Below the pieces are notes generated by a model. That model was given only the letters and a program-made list of their open reading frames with translations, was not told the DNA's origin and searched no databases. The position numbers were made by a program, and so were the translations under genes. Positions 1-11,639 of a DNA stretch of 64,000 nt are shown here, one piece after another. How positions within the stretch are numbered: the stretch's first letter is position 1; each line of letters begins with the position of its first letter. Origin of the DNA: Megamerina dolium (Eukaryota > Arthropoda > Insecta > Diptera > Megamerinidae); contig OY978525.1 of assembly GCA_963854835.1 (NCBI GenBank), positions 115,643,018 through 115,707,017 of the forward strand. The letters are read 5' to 3'.

Positions 1-236
1 TTTAAAAACAATGGTTTGAAGGTAGAAGATTTGCAAACAATGAAGAGGTGGAGTCTGCGGTAGATGGATATTTTAATGAGCTAGATGGTTCATACTATAA
101 ACAGGGTATCGAAGCTATAGAATACCGCTGGGAAAAGTGTATAGAGCTAAAATGAGATTATGTTGAGAAATAAAAAAAAAATTTTCCGAAATTTGTTGCG
201 TTTTCTTTGTTAGGTCGGGTAGTTATGGGACCACCC
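1..236 (+). mobile_element. mariner family A, 3' end fragment cut by the window edge
   Basis: This is the C-terminal tail of a mariner transposase plus the 3' inverted terminal repeat (ITR). From about position 34 one frame reads FEGRRFANNEEVES, then a DGYFNELDGSYYKQG block and a YRWEKCIELK block; a TGA then interrupts the tail before DYVEK. The 3' ITR (about 209-236, core GGTCGGGTAGTTATGGGACC) matches the ends of the copies at 18267-19260 and 52792-53958. A TA, the expected mariner target duplication, follows at 238-239. The rest of the element lies outside the window. The internal stop makes it a dead copy. Confidence 0.85.
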
Positions 237-240
237 GTAT

Positions 241-1290
241 TATACCAATCTTACAAATACATCGAAAAGCAGTGGTGTAGAGTGGTAGAAGCATAAATGT
301 ATTATGGCAAAGGAATAAAATTTCTAACTCATAATAATAACTCATTTTCATCTATAAACACAAACTTTTTGACATTTCATAAATTACTTAGAATAAAAAG
401 ATTTTTACCATATGAAGAGTGCGATTTTAGGCTTTCGGAAAGCAGCAATTTGAAATTGCAAAGAACAGTCACACTTTTTTATGACGTTTAAAAATTTATA
501 AAATTATAAAAATGCTAAAAAATTTTAATTTGTTAATTATTCATGACAAATTTTCATAATAATTCATTTTTTTTATACCAGATAATATTACAACATAAAT
601 ATTGCATGTTTTGTCCATGTCATAAATGTCACATTACCATATTTGTATACGTACTTACTGGTTTTTATTATTATTATTATTATTATTATTTTTTTTTTCT
701 TAACAAAAATCTTTACTTTAACAAATTTTTGCTTAAACAAAAAAGATGAAGAAAATTAAACAAAACAAGCAAATATTAATATTGAAATTTTTGAATAGAA
801 ATACATGTTATATGCATTTATATTTATTGATGATGCAAAAAAAAAACAATATATTATAAATAACATTAAAATAATAATAGCATTAAAACGTGACGCATGT
901 TGACATTTTCTTTAACAAAAAAATTTTTTTTTTTTTTTGAGATGAAGAAAATGATATTTTACAGTGGCAATACAACATATTACAATATAACAATACAATA
1001 GAAAAAAAAACTATTGATAAAGAAAAGAAAAATAAAATTGTTTGTATAAAAGTTATTTTTTAACTCAAACAAAAAATGAAGAGCTAACAGAAGTAGTAGT
1101 CGATTATTTATATAGCAGCTTAAAAGCAATCTATTCAAAAGGGTCTTAAATAATTGACAAAAATTTAATACGGTAGTTGGATGTCTTAAATAGACAAGCT
1201 TGACTCTTTTCACATAAAAATTGTATTATTCGTGTGTCGGAAAAGTTATGTCCTATTTTTACACTTTAGTGCCATCGTAATCGCATCAAG
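241..1290. other. AT-rich non-coding stretch
   Basis: Very AT-rich sequence with homopolymer A/T runs and one (TTA)n run at 666-690. Short open frames exist on both strands, but they are low-complexity (runs of Y, F, N, K) and resemble no family I know. Confidence 0.6.
666..690. repeat. (TTA)n microsatellite
   Basis: Eight near-perfect TTA units followed by a T run. Simple-sequence repeat, no function inferred. Confidence 0.9.
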
Positions 1291-1292
1291 TG

Positions 1293-1733
1293 TTATAGAT
1301 ATTGACAATGTTGAAAATCTCTATCTTCGTCATATGTTAATCTATTATTTTCACAATATTTTTTTTCCAACTTGCTGATGATGTTGATGCCGACAATGCT
1401 CCTCAGCTCGGGAAGGCCAATTTTGAGTAATGACGACAAGATAATGGCATTGATCGCAGCGATACCTATCACTGACAACTCATTACATTACACGGGTACT
1501 AAATATTGATCAAAATATTCCACAACTATCTGGGGAAGTTAGAATTCATCAGCAAACTTGATAGTCGGGTTGTTTCTTACTTCAAAGCACTCCATCTTAT
1601 TAACCAGCATTAAAACGATACCAATTGATGAAAAATTCATGAAATTTTTATTGTTTTTAGTAATAGCAAGAGAGCAAGAGATTGTGGTGTAAGAGATAAG
1701 AGAACCCATCAGTTGATTAAGCGTATAATGCAA
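1293..1733 (-). pseudogene. Degenerate protein-like reading frame, family not recognised
   Basis: One minus-strand frame stays protein-like for about 147 codons with only two internal stops. It includes LVNKMECFEVRNN, IVVEYFDQYL, GLPELRSIVG and YDEDRDFQHCQYL. The composition (mixed charged and hydrophobic residues, Asp/Glu clusters) is unlike the surrounding low-complexity AT DNA, which suggests a decayed gene or transposon ORF. I do not recognise a family, a catalytic motif or an element end. The second half has no ATG in frame; its frame continues directly from the first half through a TTG codon. It could still be a chance open frame. Confidence 0.3.
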
Positions 1734-2815
1734 GGCGCCATTCGAGCTTGAACGTCTTGCCTAACACATTGCATTTTGACGAATCAGAGTATCATAATTT
1801 ATTGTGTTCCTTGCAAAACGACTTGAGTGGTTAATCATTTAATTATTTAAACGTGAAATCATGCAGCAAATTTTTATCTATATACCTATAATTAATTAGC
1901 CTTGGCAAACACCATAAAAATATGCCATAACTTTTCAGACAACCTAATATATGAAAAAAAAAAAAGTAATACATCAATATTTTGTATTAAAATCTTTACA
2001 CAAAAAAAAAACTGATATATTTAATAAGCAAATAATATGAAAATAATTTATTGCTTTTATACATTTGATGCGCGCGCGCATCTTAACACATTTTAACAAA
2101 ATAATTATTAATATTTTTTATATAATTTCATATGTATGTATGTAATGTGTACCTTCAAAAATATTAGGTGTGGCATCTTATGACTTATAAAACACCTTAC
2201 CAATTAATAATTGATGTCAACTTTGTATACGAATCGAATTATTGAAAAAACATTTTAAGAAGAACCATTCACTCTCTCACTGTAATTGAGCTCATATAAT
2301 TTATTAATAGTGCCTCACCTTTAAGAATTAAATATACTTATATTTTTTCTCATATTATATTATGATATTATTATCTACATTGCATATGGATGCCTATATG
2401 TATTTATAAAATCACATTACAATATGTACTTAAGCCGATGAAATCATTAAAATCAAAATTAAAATGCTCTATGGAATTTAAGGTTAAAAAAAAATTGTAT
2501 AAAAACAGAATACTCAAATTTATTAACGAATATCTCAAGAAGAAGAGAAGGCAAAAAAAAAATTGTATATATAGAAATTTTCTAATCACGTTTATAATGA
2601 TATAAATCATGGCTCATAATGTTTGCTAAACATAATAAAAATGCCATTTTGCTGCCTGCTATCAAAGTGAAATCTATGTTAATTTTATATGAGAAAAATA
2701 CTTATAAAAAAATTATATTGAAGATACAAAAAAAAAAAAAAAAAAATAACCAATAATAAAAATAATAATAATAATAATCATAAAGAAATAAACATAATAG
2801 TCACAAGACACTGGC

Positions 2816-2835
2816 ACAACAACAACAACAACAAC
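2816..2835. repeat. (AAC)n microsatellite
   Basis: About six to seven AAC units. A second (CAA)n tract of similar length lies at 2964-2987. Confidence 0.9.
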
Positions 2836-2963
2836 GAAAATCTCAACAAAATTTTTACAGAAGCTTATAACAACAATGATGGTGTGTCTTACTGATACTT
2901 ATAACAATAATTTGAACAACAGCAGACAATAGTCATGTAATTCGATTAAAATGAACATATATA

Positions 2964-2987
2964 CAACAACAACAACAACAACAACAA
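2964..2987. repeat. (CAA)n microsatellite
   Basis: About eight CAA units in non-coding DNA. Confidence 0.9.
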
Positions 2988-3239
2988 ATACCAAATTGGC
3001 CAAAATGAGGCTTAAACGTATCTAGTAGTGTTAAAGAACATAAATACAAAGTATATTCAACAGCTTTAATCACAACAAAAAAGCAATGACAAAAACAAAA
3101 TTATTTTTACATGATTATTTTTTCTTTACCCGAAATTGTATTTAAAGAGAAAATAAGAAAAAAAAAATTATGTTAAATGGTGTTTTTGCATAGACTTGCT
3201 TGCCATTTCTGCTTAAATTCTGGAGAAATTTTGATTATA

Positions 3240-3985
3240 CGAGAGTTGCCTTTTATATTTTTCCAAATGAATTTGGTTAATATCAAAAATAGTTTTATTA
3301 TTTTTCAAAGTATTCTCCATGCACTCAAACCAATTGTCGAAGCACTTTTGCCACTCCAACTAAGACACCTCCCAAATATGGTTTTTGTTGGGTTTGGCCT
3401 CGTCTTGGAAAACCCGCACGTTCGATTGCTATTTTTTTTTTTTTTGCTCGTACGCATATATCCATGATTCTTCACCTCTCACGATTTTTTAAACGTCTTT
3501 AAAAGCACCGCAATCGAATTTTTTCATCATTCCTTTGTACCAATCTACACAAGTTTTTTTTTTTAACGATTGTTAAATTGTGCGGGTTCCACCGAGAACA
3601 AATCTTTGTAACAGCTGAAGTGTTCATGCAATATCGAATGCACGGCAGTGGAACTAATGCCGAAGGATGCTTCTATCGCACGATCACATATCACATGACG
3701 ATCTTTCATTATCAGTTCACACACAGGATTGATGGTTTCTGGCACAATGGCCGATTTTGGACGACCCACACGACATTCGTCCTGGAGCGAATGGCAACCA
3801 CGCCTGAATTCGTTCTTCATCGTCTAATGTCGCATGAAGACGATTGAAGCACTGTTGTTGAGATAACAATTCAATTCGAAAGTCGTAAAAAATCATAGCA
3901 CAAAAATGTTCACGAGTTAAATCCATTATTTGACTGAGGTGAATTTTTCAAATCACTGTAAACAACAGAAATAACGCTTGTACAT
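3240..3985 (-). mobile_element. mariner family B, internally deleted, minus strand
   Basis: Mariner remnant read on the minus strand. The N-terminal part starts with an ATG at 3926 (MDLTREHFCAMIFYDFR), passes through SQQQCFNRLHATLDDEE, shifts frame, and continues near 3820 as EFRRGCHSLQDECRVGRPKSA, the helix-turn-helix region ISSTAVHSILHEH, and a degraded GEESWIYAYE block near 3460-3480. That block carries the first catalytic Asp region; here the Asp position reads Glu. After a VFQDEAKPN block the frame jumps to WQKCFDNWFECME, so several hundred bases covering the second and third catalytic residues are missing. The 3' end has TA (3238-3239) followed by CGAGAGTTGCC, resembling the 5' ITR of the family B copy at 62921. 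I could not find the 5' ITR. The copy is non-functional. Confidence 0.75.
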
Positions 3986-3989
3986 CAAA

Positions 3990-5570
3990 AAGTTCTTAGT
4001 ATGTTTATGCTAGAAAATGTAAAAGTTTCTAATGGAAATGTCAGTTTTACTTTAAAAAAATATATATATAAAAGGCAACCCCTACGAACTGAAAACATGC
4101 CACCTACGGTTTCAAGCACGAATTTCATAATTCTGTTTAAAATTTATTATAAACAACCAAACTCTGGCACTACTAAAAACACCCTTTAGTAATTCAAAAT
4201 ACCAATAGACAAGAACTTACTTGCCTTTATAGTATAAATTTCATTCTAAAAAATTATAGAGACAATAGTAAAAACTAAAAGCAATAGAATTAGAGGGTGT
4301 GCGGGAGAAAGAAATCTAAAATATATTATGTGCCGATGCAAGTTTTGAATATTGATGAATTTACAAAGAATACAATACATTACCATAAATACACATAAAA
4401 TTCGTGCAACATTTTTAATTTCGAACAAATCGAACGAATAAATGGAAAATTCACAGTTACAATGTTGTAGAATCAAAAAAAAAAAAAAAAAATATGTGTA
4501 TTGTTCAATGCAATAGAGCACGTTAAATGTAAAATTGGTAATAAAAAAAATTGTGAAGATAAAATAAGAACTAAAACAACAACAAATAGATATTTGATAT
4601 TGTGTAAAATGTTAACAAATTGTTACTACGCGACGAAAAACTTTTGAAATACATTAAATAGTGTGCTCTGTTTTTTCCCAATTACCAATCACTGAACACG
4701 TAGTGAAAGGATAATAAAATTGAAGAAAAATGATTTAATTTAATTTTTAAATACATTTTCATCTATTTGATAATATTTGGAAAAATACAAAAATCCACTT
4801 GTTATACTTGCTTCGATTTCGAAAGCAAAATATTTAATTGTTAAATCAAAAAATCAAAACACGTACACATATACTATCGTATGTTGGGAAGATTTCCAAA
4901 GTAGACGATTTAATAAATCTAAAAACAAGCTTAAATAATACTCACAATGAAATTAGAGTGACAATGTTGAGACTGTCATGAAGAGACAATCCCAAAAAAT
5001 ACCATCAAAATAAAAGCATTTCTCATTAATATTCAATTGATCAGTGTACCCAAGTACTACATAGATTTACATAAAAGTACGAGTACGAGTATGTATATTA
5101 AATTTGTTAGACCTTCTCATCATCATGATCTTTAACATCAGTAATATTATTGTTTTCGAGTGTCACATATTTATTAAAGGCTTCTTTTTGTTTCTTGATT
5201 CTTTTTTGGTTGGGAAAGAAAAAATGCAATTGAATTTAATCAACATAATTTCTTGTATTGTATTATACGAGTATGTACCTATACAATATAAATATATACA
5301 TCAGTTTGTACATTTTTATATTCTGAACGTTTTCTTACAATATACTACAAAGTACTTATACTCAATGCTATTAGGAATAGATTTACACGCAAATACAAAT
5401 ATTCGTTTATTTAACAGAGAAGGCGACCGTTAGCATTTATTTAGGGTTTAATTTTACCCTTAGCGACTTTTGTAGAACCCAGTATAATTTCTAACGCAAC
5501 TTTAAGGTCACACTCCTTGATAGGGTTAATTGGGAACAGAATAGAGCTCGACCGGCTCGACTAAGTCTCA
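3990..5570. other. AT-rich non-coding stretch
   Basis: No recognisable gene, element end or RNA. Open frames here (for example 4246-4521 minus and 5104-5433 plus) are rich in F, I, Y and N, as expected from AT-rich DNA, and lack domain-like patterns. Confidence 0.55.
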
Positions 5571-5574
5571 TGTA

Positions 5575-6463
5575 TGGTACACACAGATGGCTCAAAAACC
5601 GGTGAAAGTATTGGTGCATGATATTTGGAGAAAAACCCAGAAGGAATATTTTTGCTAGCATGGATCAAGAGAATTCAGTTTTTAAGGTCGAAATATATAC
5701 AATAGAGCTGTGCTTAAGAAAGGAGTTAGAAAGGGGAACCTTAAATTGTTACATCTATATTCACTCTGATAGTAAATCAAAATTAAACCGAAATTCATTT
5801 GGGATTGTCTAATACTTCAAAAAAAGACTAGCAGAGTTCATCTGATATGGCTGCCAAATTATAATGGACACTTAGGAAACGAAAAGGCAGATGAGCTTGC
5901 AAGAAAAGGGGCAGCCAGTAAATTTATTGCAAAAGAATCATTCTGCGGGCTGCCATGGAGCTCCACCAAATATAAAATTAATACTTGGCTGGACGAAAAA
6001 ATCGCACTAATATTGAATGGAAACAAACGATATTGCGAAAACCTTTATGCCACACCATACTCACAAGAGAACTGCTAAAGTACTGAGCTTGACTTGGACT
6101 GATATTCGCATTGTCACGGGATTCTTGACCGGACATTGCAGAGTAATTAAACACCTACACAATATGAGGATAAGTCAAAATTACTTCTGTAGGTTATTTA
6201 ACGAATACGAAGAAATAGCTGAACATCTACTTTGGCACTGTAATGTGGTCTGATATGGAACAGGCTTCGTTACTTAAGTAGTTATTACCTATAACCGTCA
6301 GACATAGCGGACAAGTCTCCTCAAGATGTCTTTGAATTCTTAGTGAATACTAGACTTAAGGAGTACTTGTAAATTTTCAGAGTGTGTCACAATTGGTCTA
6401 TTTTGGCCGCAGTGACAAGGTGTCTGGTTCCCGCTCTACAATCAATCTATCTATCTAATCTAA
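5575..6463 (+). mobile_element. Non-LTR retrotransposon (LINE), RNase H and 3' tail, decayed
   Basis: A 5'-truncated LINE copy. Near 5580 the frame reads YTDGSKTGESIGA, the first-Asp strand of a ribonuclease H domain. An overlapping frame (5618-5812) follows with EKPRRNIFASM, the acidic strand VEIYTIELCLRKE and HSDSKSKL. Frameshifts then lead to the last RNase H strand, readable near 5876 as GNEKADELARKGA. Further on come TGFLTGHCR, NMRISQNYFCRLFNEYEE and AEHLLWHC, a degenerate Cys/His (C..C..H..C) knuckle typical of the end of RNase H-bearing LINE ORF2 (R1/LOA/I-type; clade not resolved). The copy ends near a short ATCT-repeat tail at about 6442-6460. Multiple frameshifts and stops make it inactive. 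Confidence 0.8.
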
Positions 6464-6789
6464 ATAGCGCTCTTCAGAGTATGTCCCCTACTTTATCAAT
6501 TAAATGAGATAGCAATTCACTGAGATAAAATTCAATCAAACCAAATGCCGCCGATGGCTGCAATTTGCCTCAAAAGAATGGCTGATTGCCAATATCCATT
6601 CAGTAGCAAAAATATCAATTTTAATTTTAAATGGCGCTAACATTAATGTTACATAATATATTAATGTTAATTGTAATGTTATAATTCTTCTTCGGGTTTC
6701 GTTATTAATAAAAAATCTCTATGATTGTTGTAATGTTTGAGACTTGTTGTAGTCTTACATTCACTGTACACTTGTATTCGATTTATTGG

Positions 6790-7036
6790 TGCTAATAAAT
6801 AACACAAATTATTATAGTGTTGAATGACAGAATTGAAAGCATTCATCATATTTTTTAAGCCTAGCAAGAATGGGATTTTTCTATTTTTCCTTTCTGCCTC
6901 TATACTGAATGGTAATAAACAACATAAATTATTACAGAGTTGAAAAGAATGATAGTAATGAATGCAATCATCAAATTTTTAAAGTCTTGCAAAAATGAGA
7001 TTTTTATATTTTTCAATTCCGCTTCTATACTGAATG
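6790..7036. repeat. Diverged tandem duplication, two units of about 123 bp
   Basis: Unit 1 (6790-6911) and unit 2 (6912-7036) align end to end. Both start with a TAATAAA-type motif and an AAATTATTA stretch, pass a GTTGAA motif, a GCAA(T)CATCA-type motif and a GGGATTTTT/GAGATTTTT motif, and close with the same CTATACTGAATG. Divergence is substantial, so the duplication is old. No coding potential; the minus-strand frames across it are repeat-derived. Confidence 0.7.
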
Positions 7037-7039
7037 GGA

Positions 7040-7520
7040 ATGTGTGCTAAATTTAGTATTTTAATAATGACGAATGTTTCTTTTGCATTCTTTAACGAAT
7101 TAGAATCATAAGATTGCAATCTCGTTGATGCAATTTTTAAATGAATTAAAAATAAATGAATTCCAAAGTGATTCAATTCTATTACAGTTCTGATGTATAC
7201 TGTAAGATATCACAGTTTCGAAGGGTAACTTCGAAAAAGTTTTCCTTTGGAATTTCGTGTCATTTGGGGTAAATAATAATTGCTCGGGAAATCAACAGCA
7301 AAATGTTAAACATAGCACGACCAGTGCTAGATGCTATGTATACTTAGAACGTTACTTAAATCCAATGCAACCAAACGGGTTCTTTAAGTTTTCAAGTAGA
7401 TTTTTTTTTCTTATAGTTTATTCGCTAAAATTCCTCAACCATAAAGTAGGTCATGTTTATAATTACAGGTTTTTTGAGCGAGAATATTTTGTTATATAAT
7501 TATTATTTATCTAGTATCTA
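7040..7520. other. AT-rich non-coding stretch
   Basis: No recognisable feature. The small open frames (6979-7176 minus and 7257-7499 plus) look like composition artefacts. Confidence 0.5.
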
Positions 7521-8222
7521 GTGTCAACAAACAAAGAGTCCCGGCGTCTTGGACAGCACGTCACTGTTGACAACTACGCTTTTGAAGTAGTAAGGGACTT
7601 TGTCTATCTTGGAACCAGCATTAACAGCAGTAATGACGTCAGCTTTGAGATCATGCGTAGAATAACTCTTGCTAACAGGTGTTATTTTGGGCTGAGTAAG
7701 CAATTGAGAAGTCGAGCCCTCTCTCGAAGAACGAAAACTACACTCTACAAGTCTCTCATCATGCCTGTCTTAACATAAAGCGCTGAATCCTGGACAATTT
7801 CCACCTCGGATGAGCGAATGCTTGGAGTTTTCGAGAGAAAAGTCCTACGCAAGATTTTTGGACCTATTTGCGTTGGTGGCGAGTACCGAATAAGGTACAA
7901 CCATGAGCTGTACGAGCTGTATGCCGATATTGACATAGTAAAGCGCATCAAAATCCAGCGGCTGCGCTGGCTAGGTCATGTCGAGCGAATGGAAGAACAC
8001 GCTCCAGCTAAGAAGGTGTTATATTCGGAACCCGCTGGAGGACGACGCAGAAGAGGAAGACCAAACCTCCGGTGGAAAGACCAAGTACTGGAGAACCTGA
8101 CGGCGCTTGGAATTTCGAACTGGCGCCAGCTAGCAAAGAACAGAGATGGCTGGCGAAGCATGTTATTTTCGGCCTAAATCGATATTCGGTTGTTATGGCC
8201 ACATAAGTAAGTAAGTAAGTAA
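7521..8222 (+). mobile_element. Non-LTR retrotransposon 3' end (reverse-transcriptase C-terminal region)
   Basis: A 5'-truncated LINE whose frame is nearly intact. It runs SRRLGQHVTVDNYAFEVV, FVYLGTSINSSNDVS, ITLANRCYFGLSKQLRSR and TKTTLYKSLIMPVLT, then one TAA stop at about 7776. It resumes in the same frame with SAESWTISTSDERMLGVF, ERKVLRKIFGP, IQRLRWLGHVERMEEHAP and GRRRRGRPNLRWKDQVLE, ending at 8177. The YLGT...LSKQL...FERKVLR...LRWLGHVERM order is the post-catalytic (thumb and C-terminal) region of RTE-like insect LINEs; the clade is my inference. The YADD catalytic box lies upstream of the truncation and is absent. The copy ends in a (TAAG)n tail (8204-8222), as expected for LINEs with simple-repeat 3' ends. 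The same family, with its YADD box, occurs at 58023-59400 on the minus strand. Confidence 0.88.
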
Positions 8223-9187
8223 TTGTTATTTATATAATTGTTTATATAATTTCGATAGTTGGAGGTTTAACCGTAGGGATTTGAATATACTATAAATCAT
8301 TCTTGGAAATACATTCAAATATCTGCTCAGGACATTTTGCAGACCACTGTATTTGTAGTTTAGAGGGTTTGTGTACTCATTTCTATGTAAGCCAGTCTAT
8401 TGCCTTCCCTCCCTCACAGCAGAATATACAAAAATTCTATCTTACCTATTGTTTTAAATTCTATATTAGAACATTTCAAAATATCTTCTTAAAACTGTAT
8501 AAAATCAAACAAAATCTATTGGAACCCTCCATGTTGCCGCTGCTATTCATTTAAACGAAAAATTATGTACATAAAATGAAAAACAGAGAGACAGACTGAG
8601 AAAAGAATCGAAAAACATCGAATTCCAAAAACGTACCAAAGCAATAAAAGATAATGTTGTGAGCAGACTAGCATAGAAAAAATGAGTGAAAATGTACAAT
8701 AAGTACATAGCCATAGAGTACGGATATACATAGAATAAACATACATACATACATATACATTTTGTAATAGCATTTATTCTATTTTTTTTTTTTTTTTCAA
8801 TTTCCCTGCAAACATTGTCGTAATATAGACTTTTACTATATGGAGTATGGATATGAATACAATAACAAAAAAAAGGAGCGAATAAACATGATCAAAAAGG
8901 GATGTGCCGATACGAAGAAGAAAACAGAAATAATACGATGGTATATGGAAAAAAAAAAATGTAAACGCAATAGTACACTAACTAGTATGGAGAAAAGTCA
9001 TGCCATCGCCGTCGGTGTCGGTGTCGTACCAACGTCGAAAAATGTGAAAATGTAATTTACACAGCAAGCAGTTTACAATGAAAATGCATATATAAAGGAT
9101 GTATTGTGTTTGAGTGTATTTGTAATGCAAGTACAAATAAAGTATATAAAAAGGCATAATACGTTGCATAAGGCTGCAATAAATCGA

Positions 9188-9224
9188 GGTGGTAGTGATG
9201 GTAGTGGTGGTGGTGGTGGTTGGT
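9188..9224. repeat. GGT/AGTGGT-rich simple repeat
   Basis: Imperfect GGT repeats on the plus strand. A His-rich minus-strand frame across it is an artefact of the repeat. Confidence 0.8.
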
Positions 9225-9309
9225 GCATTTGTAACGCTTGTCGTGTGCGTACATCTCCCTGTTAAGTGAAAATGCGCGTTTATGCATAGGAAATTATATC
9301 AACAACAAT

Positions 9310-9352
9310 ATGACGATGACAATGATGACGATGATGACGATTACGATGACGA
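9310..9352. repeat. (ATGACG)/(GATGAT)-type simple repeat
   Basis: Imperfect ATG/GAC trinucleotide mixture. Non-coding simple sequence. Confidence 0.75.
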
Positions 9353-9793
9353 CAACAATAAAAATATCAACCGCATATACACATGATAATTTACCATTTT
9401 CTATTTCCTTCCTTTGTGTCTTTGGTCCCATCCCTTTTTTTTAACATGATTTGAATTTTTAGCTTTTTTTTCTAAATTTAGGTAATAGAAAACAAAAACG
9501 AATACCGTTAAAAACAATATGCCACAAATTGACAGCTTTACCACTAGCACATAAACAACAACACTATTCAAAAGTGGATGTTTTTGTAGAAAATCCCAAC
9601 AAAGGATAGTTTTTTTACTATTGAAATTTTTCCCTTTTAACCCTCCATAGATTACAATGGTCATTATCATCGTCATCATTATCCTCATCAACATAGTGCT
9701 AGTATATGGCAATAAATGCTCTTCCAATTACTTGAAACCTCATGTAATCCTTGATTTTTAACACATACTACATACAAATACAGAGGCAAGATA

Positions 9794-9815
9794 GACACAC
9801 ACACACACACACACA
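9794..9815. repeat. (CA)n microsatellite
   Basis: About 11 CA units. Confidence 0.9.
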
Positions 9816-10064
9816 AAATGGATATAATAACAAAATTATATTAATTTCTCGTTGCATGCATCAGCGTCATCAACAATATATTTTTCTATTTTTTTTTTTT
9901 TTTCTTCTTTTTTTTTTTGTGTGTGTCTATTATTGAAATAATGAAGCATATGTATTTATAAAAAATATATTTATAATCAATTCATTGTTCAAAGGCCAAT
10001 AAAGTGTAAAGGGTGTGTATATAGAGGTATAAAGGAGCATTAGTTATGTTGCATACATTTAGAA

Positions 10065-10078
10065 GGGGGGGGGGGGGG
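10065..10078. repeat. G homopolymer (14 bases)
   Basis: A run of 14 G in a region well under 35% GC. Long G runs are rare here, whereas T/A runs of this length are common. Confidence 0.85.
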
Positions 10079-10904
10079 TTGGTAAAAATTTCAAAGCATA
10101 AAAAATGAATGTTAGCAACTTATGTTAGCAATAATAGTGAACAATTAAAATATCGAATTTTTGGTATTATATTCTTTCTTTTATTGTATGAAGGCGTTAT
10201 ACATGCTTCTTTGGCATTTTGAAAATGTGCTATATCGTACCTATGAGAGGGGATAAAACTCATTTTAATGACCATATGGCTTAGAGAAATACAATAAATA
10301 AAGGAGTGATTACTTTTAGTAAAGAGCTGTACATTTCTGGGTACAAATAAAAACAACAGCTTAAAGACTGCTTTAGATGATTGACGAATAATTAAACCAA
10401 TAAAAGCAAAACAAACAAAAAAACTCTTAAGCAAGTAATAGCACTTTTAGGTCACAGATTATAATAAACTCTGAAAATTGGTTCTTATTCTGCTGTCGCC
10501 AATCGCAATCCTTGCAATATTCTTGCCAATAATAATATTGCAATGTTTTCTCTACATAATATAATCTATTAAAACCCGTTAGTTTAATTGAGTTTCACTC
10601 AAACGTCGATGAGAATACGCAAATAGTTAGAAATTATCCAAAGAATGTTCCATACTTTTGTAAATTTATGCATATATTGTTTTGCCAAAACCAGTCTTCT
10701 ATAACGAGTTTGACCATTTGACATTTAAGTGACCAAAATCTAAAATATTTAAGTAATTAAGAATCAAAACTATTTCTTTGCAGGTTTGTGTTTTCTTATG
10801 TTGTGCCTCTACAAGGCTCTGAAAATTGAATAATGATACAAACAGAATGCACACAAATTCTCGCACAGATCTGCCAAGTATTCTTCTTGAGACAGACGCC
10901 TAAG

Positions 10905-11124
10905 TGGGTGCCGTAGCTCAGAAGTAGTTAGTGCGTTGGCCTTGTGATCTGTAGGTCGTGGATTCAATCCCCGGCTGAAGCATAACAAAATGTAATATCG
11001 AAAAGATTTTTCTTTCGAACGATGCCCACCTGTCGCCAAGAATTTTCAATTTTTTTTTTAACAAGTGTGTCCTCTCAGAGAGAGAGAGAGAGAGGGCAGC
11101 CACAATAATATAACATAACATAAG
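10905..11124 (+). mobile_element. tRNA-headed SINE, internally shortened copy
   Basis: Starts with a tRNA-like head: an A-box-like motif (TAGCTCAGAAGTAGTTAG) and a B-box-like motif (ATTCAATCCCCGG). The shared body begins (CACCTGTCG...CAAG) but most of it is missing; the copy jumps to the 3' part containing (GA)n (about 11079-11095) and GGGCAGCCACA, then an ATAACATAACATAAG tail. It is flanked by imperfect 11-bp duplications, AGACGCCTAAG (10894-10904) and AGATGCCTAAG (11125-11135), consistent with LINE-mediated insertion. Transcription would be by RNA polymerase III if the internal boxes work. Related copies lie at 25057, 34554, 41641, 51046 and 57702. Confidence 0.8.
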
Positions 11125-11259
11125 AGATGCCTAAGACCATTTTCATAAAACTGAAAAAAAAACTTAATTTCGTGTGCTCATTACAAACTATTTTTTGTGG
11201 ACAAAAAAAAAAAAATCATCACGAAAACAAAATAAAATCTTGAAAAGTTTTATAGGGAC

Positions 11260-11600
11260 TCTCCGTCATCCATCGCTGGGATTTTAGTGTAGTCGTAATC
11301 GCACAATTGAGGTCACCACACCAGAAATGATCGATAAAACCCGCGATATGATATTGGACCATCACAAACATGCACAAACTTGAAGAGGTTATCGGCTTAT
11401 CAAATGGATCCGTGATTTTAGTTTGGCATAAATATTTGGATATAAAGGAGCTATACGCAAGATGTGCGTCGCGTTTGCTACAATTTACAACTCATGTAAT
11501 CGTCAGACAACTTCAAGGTGGTGCATGCCGATGTTCAGTCGCAATGCAAAAGCGCTTTTTCTACGTTTCTGAGATCAAAGGCCAGTCGAGACAGTCAACT
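11260..11600 (+). mobile_element. mariner transposase fragment (family F)
   Basis: Decayed DNA-binding half of a mariner transposase. Near 11270-11350 a frame contains an EVTTPEMIDKTRDMILD block; after a frame change, the frame from 11370 reads KLEEVIGLSNGSVILVWHK then KELYARCASRLLQ, the mariner helix-turn-helix and linker pattern (VGIS.G.V..ILHEHL..KK.CARWVPRLL). Beyond about 11600 I cannot follow it, so the catalytic domain is absent. No ITRs seen. It differs from families A to E. Confidence 0.6.
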
Positions 11601-11639
11601 TCTCGTGTGGAATCGAAGCTAAATAAGGTGATGTGAGTA

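Larger units (their letters stand above)
1740..3237. other. AT-rich non-coding stretch with microsatellites
   Basis: No coding frame worth calling. Contains an (AAT)n run near 2753-2778, (AAC)n at 2816-2835 and (CAA)n at 2964-2987, plus poly(A) tracts. The open frames at 2390-2610 on both strands are AT-composition artefacts. Confidence 0.6.
8225..10890. other. Non-coding stretch with several simple repeats
   Basis: No gene recognised. Contains a GGT-rich tract (9188-9224), an ATGACG-rich tract (9310-9352), (CA)n (9794-9815), T runs near 9890-9920 and an unusual G14 run (10065-10078). Open frames over these tracts, such as poly-His near 9200 (minus), are translations of repeats. Confidence 0.55.

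Noticed and set aside
5104..5433. 109-codon plus-strand open frame
   Set aside because: Hydrophobic, I/F/Y-rich low-complexity translation with no motif.
10905..10980. Possible functional tRNA gene
   Set aside because: The head has A- and B-box-like motifs, but the same head is repeated in six dispersed copies, each followed by part of a common non-tRNA body, and there is no matching acceptor stem: it is a SINE head.
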